Positions 1 to 6,579 of a DNA stretch of 35,658 bases are shown here, piece by piece. Numbering within the stretch: the stretch's first letter is position 1; each line of letters starts with the position of its first letter. The stretch spans positions 68,304 to 103,961 of the forward strand of contig JAHFDP010000003.1 in assembly GCA_023248955.1 (NCBI GenBank), given 5' to 3'. Under the pieces are notes generated by a model, which was given only the letters and a program-made list of their open reading frames with translations, was not told where the DNA came from and ran no database searches. The DNA is from Deltaproteobacteria bacterium. GTDB lineage: Bacteria; Myxococcota; Myxococcia; Myxococcales; JAHFDP01. A program made the translations under genes and the position numbers.

Positions 1-161
1 CCGACGCTGTTTTGCGAAACGGCGTGCTTGCAAGCGAAGGAGAAACAGAGAGCGAGGATGCGCGCGCGACGAGTGGCCATGCGGGCGACGTAGCAGGGTG
101 CGTGTCGCCGGGTCAACGTCCGACACGGCGCACGCTTGCTGCATCAACAGCGACGAATAGG

Positions 162-800
162 ATGCGCGTGATGACCTTCGTCGAGCCGTCTGAAAAGTCC
201 GCGGTCGCGCAACCATGGCGACGCGTTGCGGTTGCTGCGCTTCCGGCGGTGGCGCTGGGGGGGGGTTCGGGGATCGCTCGGTTGATCGCGCCGCCCCCGA
301 TGGAGTCGGTCGAGGCGTGGCTCTGGAGTTGCGCGCTTGTCGGATTGGCCTTGGGAATTGCGTTCGCTGCAACGCGCGGCCGTCGGCGATTCGGATGGGC
401 CCTTTACGGTGCGGTTGCGCCGCTGATCGTCATCGGTTTATTTCACGTCGCTTTTGATCTCGGTCACGTCGGTATTTCGCGCTTGGCCAATCGCAAAGTC
501 GATCGCTGTCGAGCAGAGAAGACGCAGCCGATCTGCAGTTACCGCGAATTTCGAGCCGCTTGCGAATCGGCGTTACATGGTCAGCGCGCGGGAAGTGAAG
601 AAGGTCGTCTCTCGTCGCAACTCGGTACGCCGGATCGCAGCTGCTCGACCGACGGTTGCCGTTTGCGCTGGAGCTATGCCGGTCCGTGGGAAGCGGAGGC
701 CTGGTTTCCGGGGCCGGTGACTTGCGTCGTGAAAACGTCTCCGAGAGAACAGGCGCTGGTGGAGCGCGGGTACCTCGTTTTTCCGTCGCGACCCGATTGA
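162..800 (+). CDS. Hypothetical membrane protein
   Basis: A protein of about 212 residues that I do not recognise. From the ATG at 162 it has a short cytoplasm-like N-terminus, then three hydrophobic stretches (roughly residues 20-45, 50-68 and 75-98), followed by a soluble C-terminal domain of about 110 residues. That domain has several cysteines (the CRAEK, CSYREF, CES, CSTDGC and TCVV segments), consistent with disulfides and an extracytoplasmic location. The reading frame stays open upstream to position 12, but the extra residues are low-complexity and unlike a protein N-terminus, so the internal ATG at 162 or 171 is preferred. The gene is followed 18 bases later by a small secreted peptide gene on the same strand. 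No function is claimed. Confidence 0.55.
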   Translation: MRVMTFVEPSEKSAVAQPWRRVAVAALPAVALGGGSGIARLIAPPPMESVEAWLWSCALVGLALGIAFAATRGRRRFGWALYGAVAPLIVIGLFHVAFDLGHVGISRLANRKVDRCRAEKTQPICSYREFRAACESALHGQRAGSEEGRLSSQLGTPDRSCSTDGCRLRWSYAGPWEAEAWFPGPVTCVVKTSPREQALVERGYLVFPSRPD

Positions 801-818
801 CTTCGTCCGGAGGCTCAA

Positions 819-977
819 GTGAAACGCAATGTCCTGGCGCTGGTGATCGGTCTCGTACTCGGTGCTTCGGTGATGCGGATGACGAGTCCCGCACCAGCAT
901 GCGCGCATCCTCCCCGCAATCGAGTGAATTGGAGCATGAGCACTTGGTTGGTGGGCCCGGGAGTGGCGGCGGACTAA
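819..977 (+). CDS. Small secreted peptide (52 aa)
   Basis: A 52-residue ORF starting at GTG 819, preceded by a perfect GGAGG at 809-813 with a five-base spacer, which is the main reason to believe it. The product starts with a positively charged end (VKRN) and a hydrophobic core (LALVIGLVLGASV), then a short polar part ending WLVGPGVAAD. This looks like a signal peptide or single membrane anchor followed by a very small mature part. It lies directly behind the membrane protein at 162-800 and could be co-transcribed with it. It has no recognisable family. The alternative is a chance ORF, but the ribosome binding site and hydrophobic leader argue for a real gene. Confidence 0.45.
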   Translation: MKRNVLALVIGLVLGASVMRMTSPAPACAHPPRNRVNWSMSTWLVGPGVAAD

Positions 978-995
978 ATTAAATCTCGTCACCGT

Positions 996-1415
996 CTACA
1001 AAAACGGATTCTCAATCCTCACGCCGGCTATGCGCTGACCGTTGCCCATGTCTTCAGAGAGAATCCGCTGTGCCCCAGCTTCTTTCGCCGCCGCCACGAT
1101 CAGCGCGTCCCAAAAGGAGAGGCGATGTTTTTCCTCGATCTCCGAAGCGCGAGCGAGAAGAGGCGCGTCAGCCGTTTGGATGTTCCACACCGCGTAGTGC
1201 GCCAGGAGGTCCCGCGCCATGGCGCGCGAGAGCGGCTTAGGGATCTTTCGCGTAACGTTCACGTAAAACTCCTGCAACACCTGCACGCTGAGAACGCCGG
1301 TTCGACTGCTCCAAAGTTCACGCAGGAGCGCGGCAGCAATCCGATGCTTGGCGCCCGCGTCGTTGTCGTGCGCGTAGATGAGAACGTTCGTATCTACGAA
1401 GGTCTTATCGTTCAT
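996..1415 (-). CDS. PIN-domain ribonuclease toxin (VapC-type)
   Basis: A 139-residue PIN-domain protein, the toxin half of a type II toxin-antitoxin pair. The N-terminal FVDTNVLIYAHD carries the first metal-binding aspartate. A glutamate follows in the VQVLQEFYVNV segment, and LSFWDALIVAAA and LSEDMGNGQ carry the remaining acidic residues expected in PIN nucleases. VapC proteins are magnesium-dependent RNases that cleave tRNA or rRNA when freed from their antitoxin; the target here cannot be told from sequence. The open frame extends upstream to 1532, but the ATG at 1415 gives the canonical MNDKTFVDTNV start and an 11-base overlap with the antitoxin gene, typical of translational coupling. 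All catalytic positions appear intact, so it should be active. Confidence 0.88.
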   Translation of the reverse strand: MNDKTFVDTNVLIYAHDNDAGAKHRIAAALLRELWSSRTGVLSVQVLQEFYVNVTRKIPKPLSRAMARDLLAHYAVWNIQTADAPLLARASEIEEKHRLSFWDALIVAAAKEAGAQRILSEDMGNGQRIAGVRIENPFL

Positions 1416-1644
1416 GGAGCTCGTCGCGCGTGGCGCGCCTCTTGCCGCCGAGGTGATACCCCTTGTCCAGCGCAGCAAGCGCCCGGTCCTGGGCCGCGCT
1501 GTACGCTGCATCCTCCGCGACCAGCCGTTCAATCGTCTCCGTGACGAGCCGACTGACGCTCGATCCCTTTCCAGCCGCTAGAATTTTGGCTTGGCGGATA
1601 GTTTGAGCCGTGAGGCGGATGGTCAGATTTTGATCCCGTTTCAT
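1405..1644 (-). CDS. Antitoxin, ribbon-helix-helix-like (VapB-type)
   Basis: A 79-residue protein directly upstream of the PIN toxin and overlapping it by 11 bases. Its first half (MKRDQNLTIRLTAQ, then ILAAGKGSSVSRLVTETIERL) has the beta-strand plus two-helix pattern of ribbon-helix-helix DNA-binding antitoxins. The C-terminal half is rich in alanine and charged residues (ALAALDKGYHLGGKRR), as expected for the flexible segment that wraps and inhibits the toxin. It should neutralise the toxin and autorepress the pair by binding the operator array at 1662-1694 just upstream of its start codon. Confidence 0.82.
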   Translation of the reverse strand: MKRDQNLTIRLTAQTIRQAKILAAGKGSSVSRLVTETIERLVAEDAAYSAAQDRALAALDKGYHLGGKRRATRDELHER

Positions 1645-1661
1645 GCGTCTCCGAGTCGTTG

Positions 1662-1694
1662 CACGTGATTTACGTGTAGCACGTAAATTACGTG
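1662..1694. promoter_or_regulatory. Operator array of the toxin-antitoxin pair
   Basis: Four six-base boxes related to TACGTG/CACGTA start at 1662, 1671, 1680 and 1689, an exact 9-base period. They read cacgtg, tacgtg, cacgta and tacgtg. The middle two form a perfect 9-bp inverted repeat (1668-1676 and 1680-1688, three-base loop). The array ends 18 bases upstream of the antitoxin start at 1644, where its promoter must lie. Ribbon-helix-helix antitoxins bind such short tandem boxes cooperatively, so this is probably the autoregulatory operator. The pattern is directly visible; the binding is inferred. Confidence 0.6.
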
Positions 1695-1719
1695 TCCGGC
1701 AAGGATGAGCCGCCGCGAA

Positions 1720-2457
1720 CTAAATCTTCGCCACCGCTGCCGCGTCGACCCAGCCCTCGAGCCCATTCGGCAACCGCACGTGCACAAACGCGCCTTCGTG
1801 ATCGACCACGCGCAACGTCAGCCCTTCGTGAATTTCAAATGTTGACTTGAATTCTTCCGATGGGCCCTCGTGAACTTTGGCGGCTTGGGCGATGACCACC
1901 GAGCGTCCGGCGCCATCCTGAACGTAGGCCGCCGCGGCGAGCGCGAGTCCCGACAAGCACGCGACAACGAGCAGAAGCGCCATCGGTAGCGCCATTCGCC
2001 CAGCGTGTTTCGAAAAAATCCGCCGCGCGAAAAACAGCAGAAACCCGGCCAGCCACGCGCCCAGCGCCAACGCTGCCGCGTTATCCACGGGCACCCGTTC
2101 TGCGGCGCGCTCCCAAAGCGGCTCGGATTCCGCACCGACGATCTTATCGACGCTGCCGATTTTGGCGCGTTGCAAATTCGCGCGCGCATCGGCATCCGAC
2201 GGATCGAGTCGCAGCGCCCGCTCGAAGGCTAACACCGCAAGTCCGCGATGGCCCTGGTTCAGCTCGGCGTTGCCAAGGTTGAATTCGAGGTCGGCAGAAT
2301 CGTAATCGGCATCGAGCAGCCGCTTGTACCCAACGACCGCGCCCGCGGCATCGCCTGCCAAAAATGCGTCATTGGCAATTTTGAGAAACGCATCCGGATC
2401 GGTTAGCGCGGCGGTTTGCGGCGAAACGGTGGCGGCGAGAACGAGTAGTGTGATCAT
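1720..2457 (-). CDS. TPR and SH3-domain membrane protein (BatE-like)
   Basis: A 245-residue membrane protein. It begins with a cleavable-looking signal (MITLLVLAATVSP), then a tetratricopeptide region (about residues 22-100), including LEFNLGNAELNQGHRGLAVL and ALRLDPSDADARANL. Two transmembrane helices follow (around 127-145 and 152-175), and then a bacterial SH3-like domain (about 185-245) ending in LPNGLEGWVDAAAV. The order TPR, two helices, SH3 is that of BatE-type proteins, which normally sit in Bat operons with MoxR ATPases and von Willebrand proteins and are linked to envelope stress. No other Bat gene is nearby, so the pathway assignment is loose. It is divergent from the dioxygenase gene, its start lying 65 bases away. 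Confidence 0.7.
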   Translation of the reverse strand: MITLLVLAATVSPQTAALTDPDAFLKIANDAFLAGDAAGAVVGYKRLLDADYDSADLEFNLGNAELNQGHRGLAVLAFERALRLDPSDADARANLQRAKIGSVDKIVGAESEPLWERAAERVPVDNAAALALGAWLAGFLLFFARRIFSKHAGRMALPMALLLVVACLSGLALAAAAYVQDGAGRSVVIAQAAKVHEGPSEEFKSTFEIHEGLTLRVVDHEGAFVHVRLPNGLEGWVDAAAVAKI

Positions 2458-2522
2458 TGGCGCAGGATATTAACGCGGATCCTTTGCGTGCATTCCCGAA
2501 ACTCCATTGCTACGCTCCGCCA

Positions 2523-3212
2523 ATGCCGAACTGGACGCCCAGTAATCCGCACGATTCTGATTACGCGCGCTACGTGCGCACACGCGAGCTCTTCGCGTTG
2601 CAAAAAACGCCCGCTGATCGCGCCAATCCCGATGAGCTCCTCTTCCAAGTGATGCACCAGTCGGCGGAGCTTTGGATGCAGGAAATCCTCTCCTGCCTTT
2701 CGCGAGCCCAGTCGGCGATGCCGGACGATGGTCTCACTGCCGTGCGCATGTTCGTCCGCGCGCGACTTGTGCTCGACCATCTTGCCGCGAGTCTTCCGAT
2801 TCTGGAAACGATGCCGCCTGCGCGTTATCACGAAGTGCGCGTGACGCTTGGTCGCGGCAGTGGCCAAGATTCTCCGGGGTTTAATTCCATCTTGGCCGCG
2901 CCGGCCGGGCTTTGGGGTTCATTCCATCCGATGCTTAAGAAGACCGGCGTTTCCTTGATTGAGCTGCACCGCGCGCCGCAAAAACATCCACTCTTGTTCG
3001 AGGTGGTGCAATCGATGATGGCCTTTGACGAGTCGTTTCAGAAATGGCGCTACGGCCATTTTCAGCTCGTGCGACGCGAAATCGGCGATCAGGTGCGTTC
3101 GCTCAAAGGCGTCCCCGCCGCGAAGCTCGTCCACGGCACCACCGAGTCGCTTTTCCCTGAATTATGGGACGTCATTAACGAGCTGACGCGCGAGACGTCG
3201 GCCGAATATTGA
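2523..3212 (+). CDS. Tryptophan 2,3-dioxygenase family protein
   Basis: A heme-dependent dioxygenase-family protein of 229 residues from the ATG at 2523; an upstream in-frame ATG at 2457 adds 22 unlikely residues and overlaps the neighbouring start. Tryptophan 2,3-dioxygenase opens the indole ring to give N-formylkynurenine, the first step of tryptophan catabolism. The substrate-side helix ELLFQVMHQSAELWMQEIL matches the family's LFIVIHQTYELWFKQIL block, and YGHFQLVRREIG matches the region that carries the proximal heme histidine. The usual SGFQSxQFR block is divergent here (GSGQDSPGFNSI), and the family's GTGGSSGY substrate loop near the C-terminus is not visible. No kynureninase or formamidase gene is next to it. 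It may therefore act on another indole compound. Confidence 0.75.
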   Translation: MPNWTPSNPHDSDYARYVRTRELFALQKTPADRANPDELLFQVMHQSAELWMQEILSCLSRAQSAMPDDGLTAVRMFVRARLVLDHLAASLPILETMPPARYHEVRVTLGRGSGQDSPGFNSILAAPAGLWGSFHPMLKKTGVSLIELHRAPQKHPLLFEVVQSMMAFDESFQKWRYGHFQLVRREIGDQVRSLKGVPAAKLVHGTTESLFPELWDVINELTRETSAEY

Positions 3213-3253
3213 AAACGAATTTGATCGCAGGGAAATCGCGGTAGTATCCGCGC

Positions 3254-3838
3254 ATGCGTTTTCCACTCTTTCTCGCCGGTCTTCTTTTTTTCACGTCCGT
3301 GCGCGCCGAAGTCCCCGCTACGCCCGCCGACGATTTCAATTTTCTCGAGACCACCAAACCGGACGCCGCCGCGCTCGCGCACCAAGCGCAAGTAGAGCGG
3401 GAGATCGCTCGGCGCCGTGGGATGTTGCAGCTCCATCAGGTGCTTGGCATTGCCACGCTGGCGTCGCTAGGCACGACCGTTATTCTCGGGCAATTGAATT
3501 ATCAGGACCGTTATTTGGGCGGTGGTGACAAGGGAACTTTTTATAAATGGCACGTTGGTTTTTCGATTGGGACGAGCGCGTTGTTTGCGACCACCGGCCT
3601 CTTGGGCCTGCTGGCGCCGGTTCCCTTCGAAAAAAAATTGCAGCTCGACACCGCGACTTTGCATAGATCGGCGATGGCGCTCGCCACGTTGGGAATGGCC
3701 GCCGAGCTTGTTCTTGGCGTGACGACCGCGCGGCACGAGGGGTTTATGTCGCAACGCGATTTTGCGTTGACGCATCAGATTATCGGTTTCACCGCGTTCG
3801 GTGCGATGGCTGCGGGATTTTCCATTCTCTTTTTCTAA
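3254..3838 (+). CDS. Four-helix membrane protein, cytochrome b561-like
   Basis: A 194-residue protein with an N-terminal signal peptide (cleavage near VRA-EV, residue 19), a short charged linker, and four transmembrane helices (about 60-80, 98-121, 136-156 and 173-194). A histidine stands at the start of each helix: His61, His100, His137 and His174. Because the helices alternate direction, His61/His137 fall on one side of the membrane and His100/His174 on the other. That is the arrangement expected for two b-type hemes in b561-like proteins. No close family is recognised. The Rieske protein gene starts 26 bases downstream, so the pair probably forms a small membrane redox module. Heme binding is inferred from geometry only. 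Confidence 0.6.
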   Translation: MRFPLFLAGLLFFTSVRAEVPATPADDFNFLETTKPDAAALAHQAQVEREIARRRGMLQLHQVLGIATLASLGTTVILGQLNYQDRYLGGGDKGTFYKWHVGFSIGTSALFATTGLLGLLAPVPFEKKLQLDTATLHRSAMALATLGMAAELVLGVTTARHEGFMSQRDFALTHQIIGFTAFGAMAAGFSILFF

Positions 3839-3863
3839 TTTGATTTGGCGAGCGGAGATATCC

Positions 3864-4673
3864 ATGGACGAACTTACGCGTCGTGAACTTCTTCGCCGTG
3901 CGGCCCTTCTCGCCGGCGCCCCGATTGCGCTCCGCAGTTTGAGCGGTTGCCAGACTTTCATTGATCCCGCGGGCGAATTTTCCGTTCCCGCGCCAACCAA
4001 TGGTGTGATTACGATCGATCCGCGGCACTATCCAGCGCTTACGAAACAGGGCGGCGCGATCTTTTTGCGTCCGGAACCAGCGACGGCGGGCAGCACGGCC
4101 ATTTCGCCCATTCTTTTGGTCCAGCAGAGTGGGACCTATTTCGCGGTCGGCGGAATTTGTCCCCATTCGAGTTGCGAGCTGACCTACGTTCCGTCGGACA
4201 AGCAGGTGGAGTGCCCGTGTCACGGATCGCGTTTTGCGAGTGACGGGACGTTGATGCAGGGGCCGGCGGCGACGGGTGTTCCTTCGTACAAAGTGACCGT
4301 CGACAGCGCTGGACACGTGCTGATCACGCTCAGCGATAACGTGCTTCAAATCGTCGGCGGAAAAATCACGTTCCCAATCAGCCAATTCCCCAGTCTCGAG
4401 ACCGTTGGCGGATTTCAACGCGCTTCCGCTTCGGATGGGACGCTCCTTCTCCTGACGCGGGGGAATCAGGCCACGGTGAGTGCGATGGATGCGCATTGCA
4501 CGCATGCGGCCTGCACCGACAATTGGGGTGTGGTTGACCAGCAACTTGTTTGTGCATGCCACGGATCGGCCTTCAAGCTGGATGGGCATTATTTATCGGG
4601 CCCCGCGCCTGCCGGTCTGCGCAGTTATTCGACGACATTCGACGGAACGACTGTCGTGATTACCCTGGCCTGA
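3864..4673 (+). CDS. Tandem Rieske iron-sulfur lipoprotein
   Basis: A 269-residue protein carrying two complete Rieske [2Fe-2S] sites. Domain 1 has Cys99-x-His101 and Cys117-x2-His120, with Cys104 and Cys119 placed for the stabilising disulfide. Domain 2 has Cys212-x-His214 and Cys230-x2-His233, with Cys217 and Cys232. The N-terminus has paired arginines (RRELLRRAALLAG) and a hydrophobic run ending SLSGC, consistent with Tat export and lipid anchoring at Cys29. Single-domain versions are electron carriers in cytochrome bc complexes or dioxygenase ferredoxins; a two-site version outside a dioxygenase is unusual. The ATG at 3864 is chosen because it follows a purine-rich GCGGAG and yields the export signal. 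It is probably co-transcribed with the upstream b561-like gene and may exchange electrons with it. Confidence 0.85.
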   Translation: MDELTRRELLRRAALLAGAPIALRSLSGCQTFIDPAGEFSVPAPTNGVITIDPRHYPALTKQGGAIFLRPEPATAGSTAISPILLVQQSGTYFAVGGICPHSSCELTYVPSDKQVECPCHGSRFASDGTLMQGPAATGVPSYKVTVDSAGHVLITLSDNVLQIVGGKITFPISQFPSLETVGGFQRASASDGTLLLLTRGNQATVSAMDAHCTHAACTDNWGVVDQQLVCACHGSAFKLDGHYLSGPAPAGLRSYSTTFDGTTVVITLA

Positions 4674-4792
4674 TTAAAGGTCCATTACCGGCCATTTCTC
4701 GTTAATCGACGCTTCGGCGCCGTGTCATTTGCAATTCATTCAATATTGCTTAGGATGCCGCGGTTCCATTCACTTTAAACGAGAGGGTGCTC

Positions 4793-5206
4793 ATGCCGCG
4801 TGGTCGTCCAAGAAAAGAAAATGCCGTTCTTCAGCGATTTACCAGCCTCGCCTCTGGATTCGCGGCACAGATTGAACGCGAAGTGCGGGCCCAGATTGCG
4901 CGTGCGGTGCAGAGCGAAATCGCCGAAATGTCGCGGCGCCTCTTTCAGGGCGGCAAGACCAGCGGCGCGGTCAAGGTCGAGCGCACGGCCACGGGCCGTC
5001 CTCGCCGAAAACTGGTCATGGAGTGCCCGGTGGCTGGTTGCAAGAACCAGAGCCGCGGTCCGCGCTTCTCTTTCTTTTGCCAAGAGCACGGTGAATCGCT
5101 GAGCGCCGCCGATAAGAAGGCCGCGCTGGAAGCGCGCAAGGCACGTTTGTCGGGCGCTAAAACGAGCGGAAAAGGTCGTCGCGGTCGCAAGCGCAAGTCC
5201 GCCTAA
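4793..5206 (+). CDS. AT-hook and zinc-binding DNA-binding protein
   Basis: A small basic protein of 137 residues. The N-terminus PRGRPRKE and a central TGRPRRK are AT-hook-like cores (GRP flanked by Arg/Lys), which bind the minor groove of AT-rich DNA. A helical acidic-basic region lies between them. A metal-site candidate follows, CPVAGC then FFCQEH (C-x4-C, C-x2-H). The tail is a lysine/arginine-rich histone-H1-like stretch (GKGRRGRKRKSA). The start is ATG 4793, with GAGAGGG at 4781-4787 as ribosome binding site. It is probably a nucleoid-associated or regulatory protein; the specific target is unknown. It is monocistronic, with a hairpin directly after the stop. Confidence 0.65.
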   Translation: MPRGRPRKENAVLQRFTSLASGFAAQIEREVRAQIARAVQSEIAEMSRRLFQGGKTSGAVKVERTATGRPRRKLVMECPVAGCKNQSRGPRFSFFCQEHGESLSAADKKAALEARKARLSGAKTSGKGRRGRKRKSA

Positions 5207-5230
5207 ATTATTCCCGCTTCAATGAACCGC

Positions 5231-5263
5231 GCGTCGGCTTTGGTTTCATCCAAAGACCGACGC
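5231..5263 (+). terminator. Hairpin after the AT-hook gene
   Basis: Inverted repeat with arms 5231-5243 and 5250-5263: 13 paired bases, one bulged A, six-base loop TTTCAT. It lies 25 bases after the stop of the AT-hook gene. There is no T-run, so it may be a weak intrinsic terminator or an RNA 3'-end stabiliser. Confidence 0.5.
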
Positions 5264-5283
5264 CGGCCCTACGTCGCCCTGCA

Positions 5284-6579
5284 ATGGTGCGCCTCACCCA
5301 CCTCACCGGAACGCGCAAAGGAAGTTGGTTCGAATCGCCCAATGCGGTGATTCGAATTGGGCGCGCGCGTGAATGCGACGTTTGTTTTGATCGAAATATC
5401 GACACGCCGGTTTCGGCACGCCATGCGGAAATTCGATTTGAGGATGGTGCCTATTTCGTTGTCGACACCCATTCCACGCAGGGAACATCGGTGAATGGGA
5501 CACCGCTTCGCCCCGGACAACGTCGGCCGTTGGTCCAGGGGGATCGAATCGTTTTCGGTCCACCCCGCGGTCCAGCCGCGCGTTTTGAGCCGCGTTTGTT
5601 CGCGCCACCGAATGCTGCGCGTCAATCGAGTCCACAAAAGACGCCGCGCTTTTATTTTTCGCTCCTGGTGATTGGTGTTCTCTTGAGCTGTTGTGTTGGC
5701 GGGCTCTTGTTGAAGGCACATCTGCAACGTCGTTTGCTCGCCGACATCGAAGACAAAGAAACGTCAACCGAATTGGAAATCAGGCGCGTGCAACTCGCGA
5801 TGCAAGTGGAGAGCGATCCCCAAAAGCTTCAGGCGTTAATGGATCGACTCGACCTGCTCCAAGGCCATGCTGCCGAGGCACAGCGCGCGCTTTGGGTGGC
5901 CGATGCTCCGGCCGCGGAAAAATTCGAGCAGCAAAAAACCGCCGCCGATGATTGGCTCGATGGCGAGCTGCGCGCGCTTCTGCACCGATTCGAGGCGGAT
6001 ACAACCTATTTGCCGCCGCTTTTTAAATCGCGTGTGTCCTATTATCTCGACGATTCGAAGAGGCATCCGGCCACACTCCATGCGATTTGGGCGCGGCGCA
6101 AACTCTATTGGCCGGCGGTGGAGAACGCTTTTCGCACGCGCGGTTTGCCGGAAGAACTGGCGTCCGTTGCTTGGGTGGAGAGTGGATTCGATCCGCTCGC
6201 TTTGTCGTCCGCTGGCGCGCGCGGGCTCTGGCAATTCATGCCACAAACCGCGCGCAATTATGGTTTGCGCGTGGAGCCGAACATTGATGAGCGCATTGAT
6301 CCCGAGCGGGCAGCCAGTGCTGCCGCGCACTATTTGCAAGATCTACTCAGTCAATTTGGAGAGGAGTCGTTCATGTTGGCCATCGCCAGCTACAACGAAG
6401 GGGAAGACGGAGTGCGCAGGGTCCTGATGAAGAATGGTCTCTGGCATAAAAAGGACCGCGATTTTTGGCGGCTCTATCAATTAAAACTCTTGCCGGCCGA
6501 AACCATGGAATATGTACCGCGCATTGTTGCCGCCGGAATCATTGGTCGCAATCCGGCCCGTTTTGGATTGGTGCCATGA
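5284..6579 (+). CDS. FHA domain-transmembrane-lytic transglycosylase fusion
   Basis: A 431-residue protein joining a phosphothreonine-reading domain to a peptidoglycan enzyme. Residues 22-95 form an FHA domain with the expected landmarks: IRIGRARECDV (Gly26, Arg27), VSARHAEI (Ser44, Arg46, His47) and SVNG (Asn71). A single transmembrane helix spans about 123-145, followed by a coiled-coil linker (about 148-225). The C-terminal lysozyme-like SLT domain (about 288-400) has catalytic Glu299 in AWVESGFDP, then SAGARGLWQFMP and IASYNEGED. Topology implied: FHA in the cytoplasm, transglycosylase in the periplasm, cleaving peptidoglycan to 1,6-anhydro sugars. It is probably steered by a Ser/Thr kinase system; no kinase gene is in the window. 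The downstream lipoprotein overlaps by ATGA, so they are translationally coupled. Confidence 0.88.
   Translation: MVRLTHLTGTRKGSWFESPNAVIRIGRARECDVCFDRNIDTPVSARHAEIRFEDGAYFVVDTHSTQGTSVNGTPLRPGQRRPLVQGDRIVFGPPRGPAARFEPRLFAPPNAARQSSPQKTPRFYFSLLVIGVLLSCCVGGLLLKAHLQRRLLADIEDKETSTELEIRRVQLAMQVESDPQKLQALMDRLDLLQGHAAEAQRALWVADAPAAEKFEQQKTAADDWLDGELRALLHRFEADTTYLPPLFKSRVSYYLDDSKRHPATLHAIWARRKLYWPAVENAFRTRGLPEELASVAWVESGFDPLALSSAGARGLWQFMPQTARNYGLRVEPNIDERIDPERAASAAAHYLQDLLSQFGEESFMLAIASYNEGEDGVRRVLMKNGLWHKKDRDFWRLYQLKLLPAETMEYVPRIVAAGIIGRNPARFGLVP

Noticed and set aside
12-161. N-terminal extension of the first membrane protein
   Set aside because: The extra 50 residues have no fold-like pattern and no ribosome binding site; internal ATG at 162 is better.
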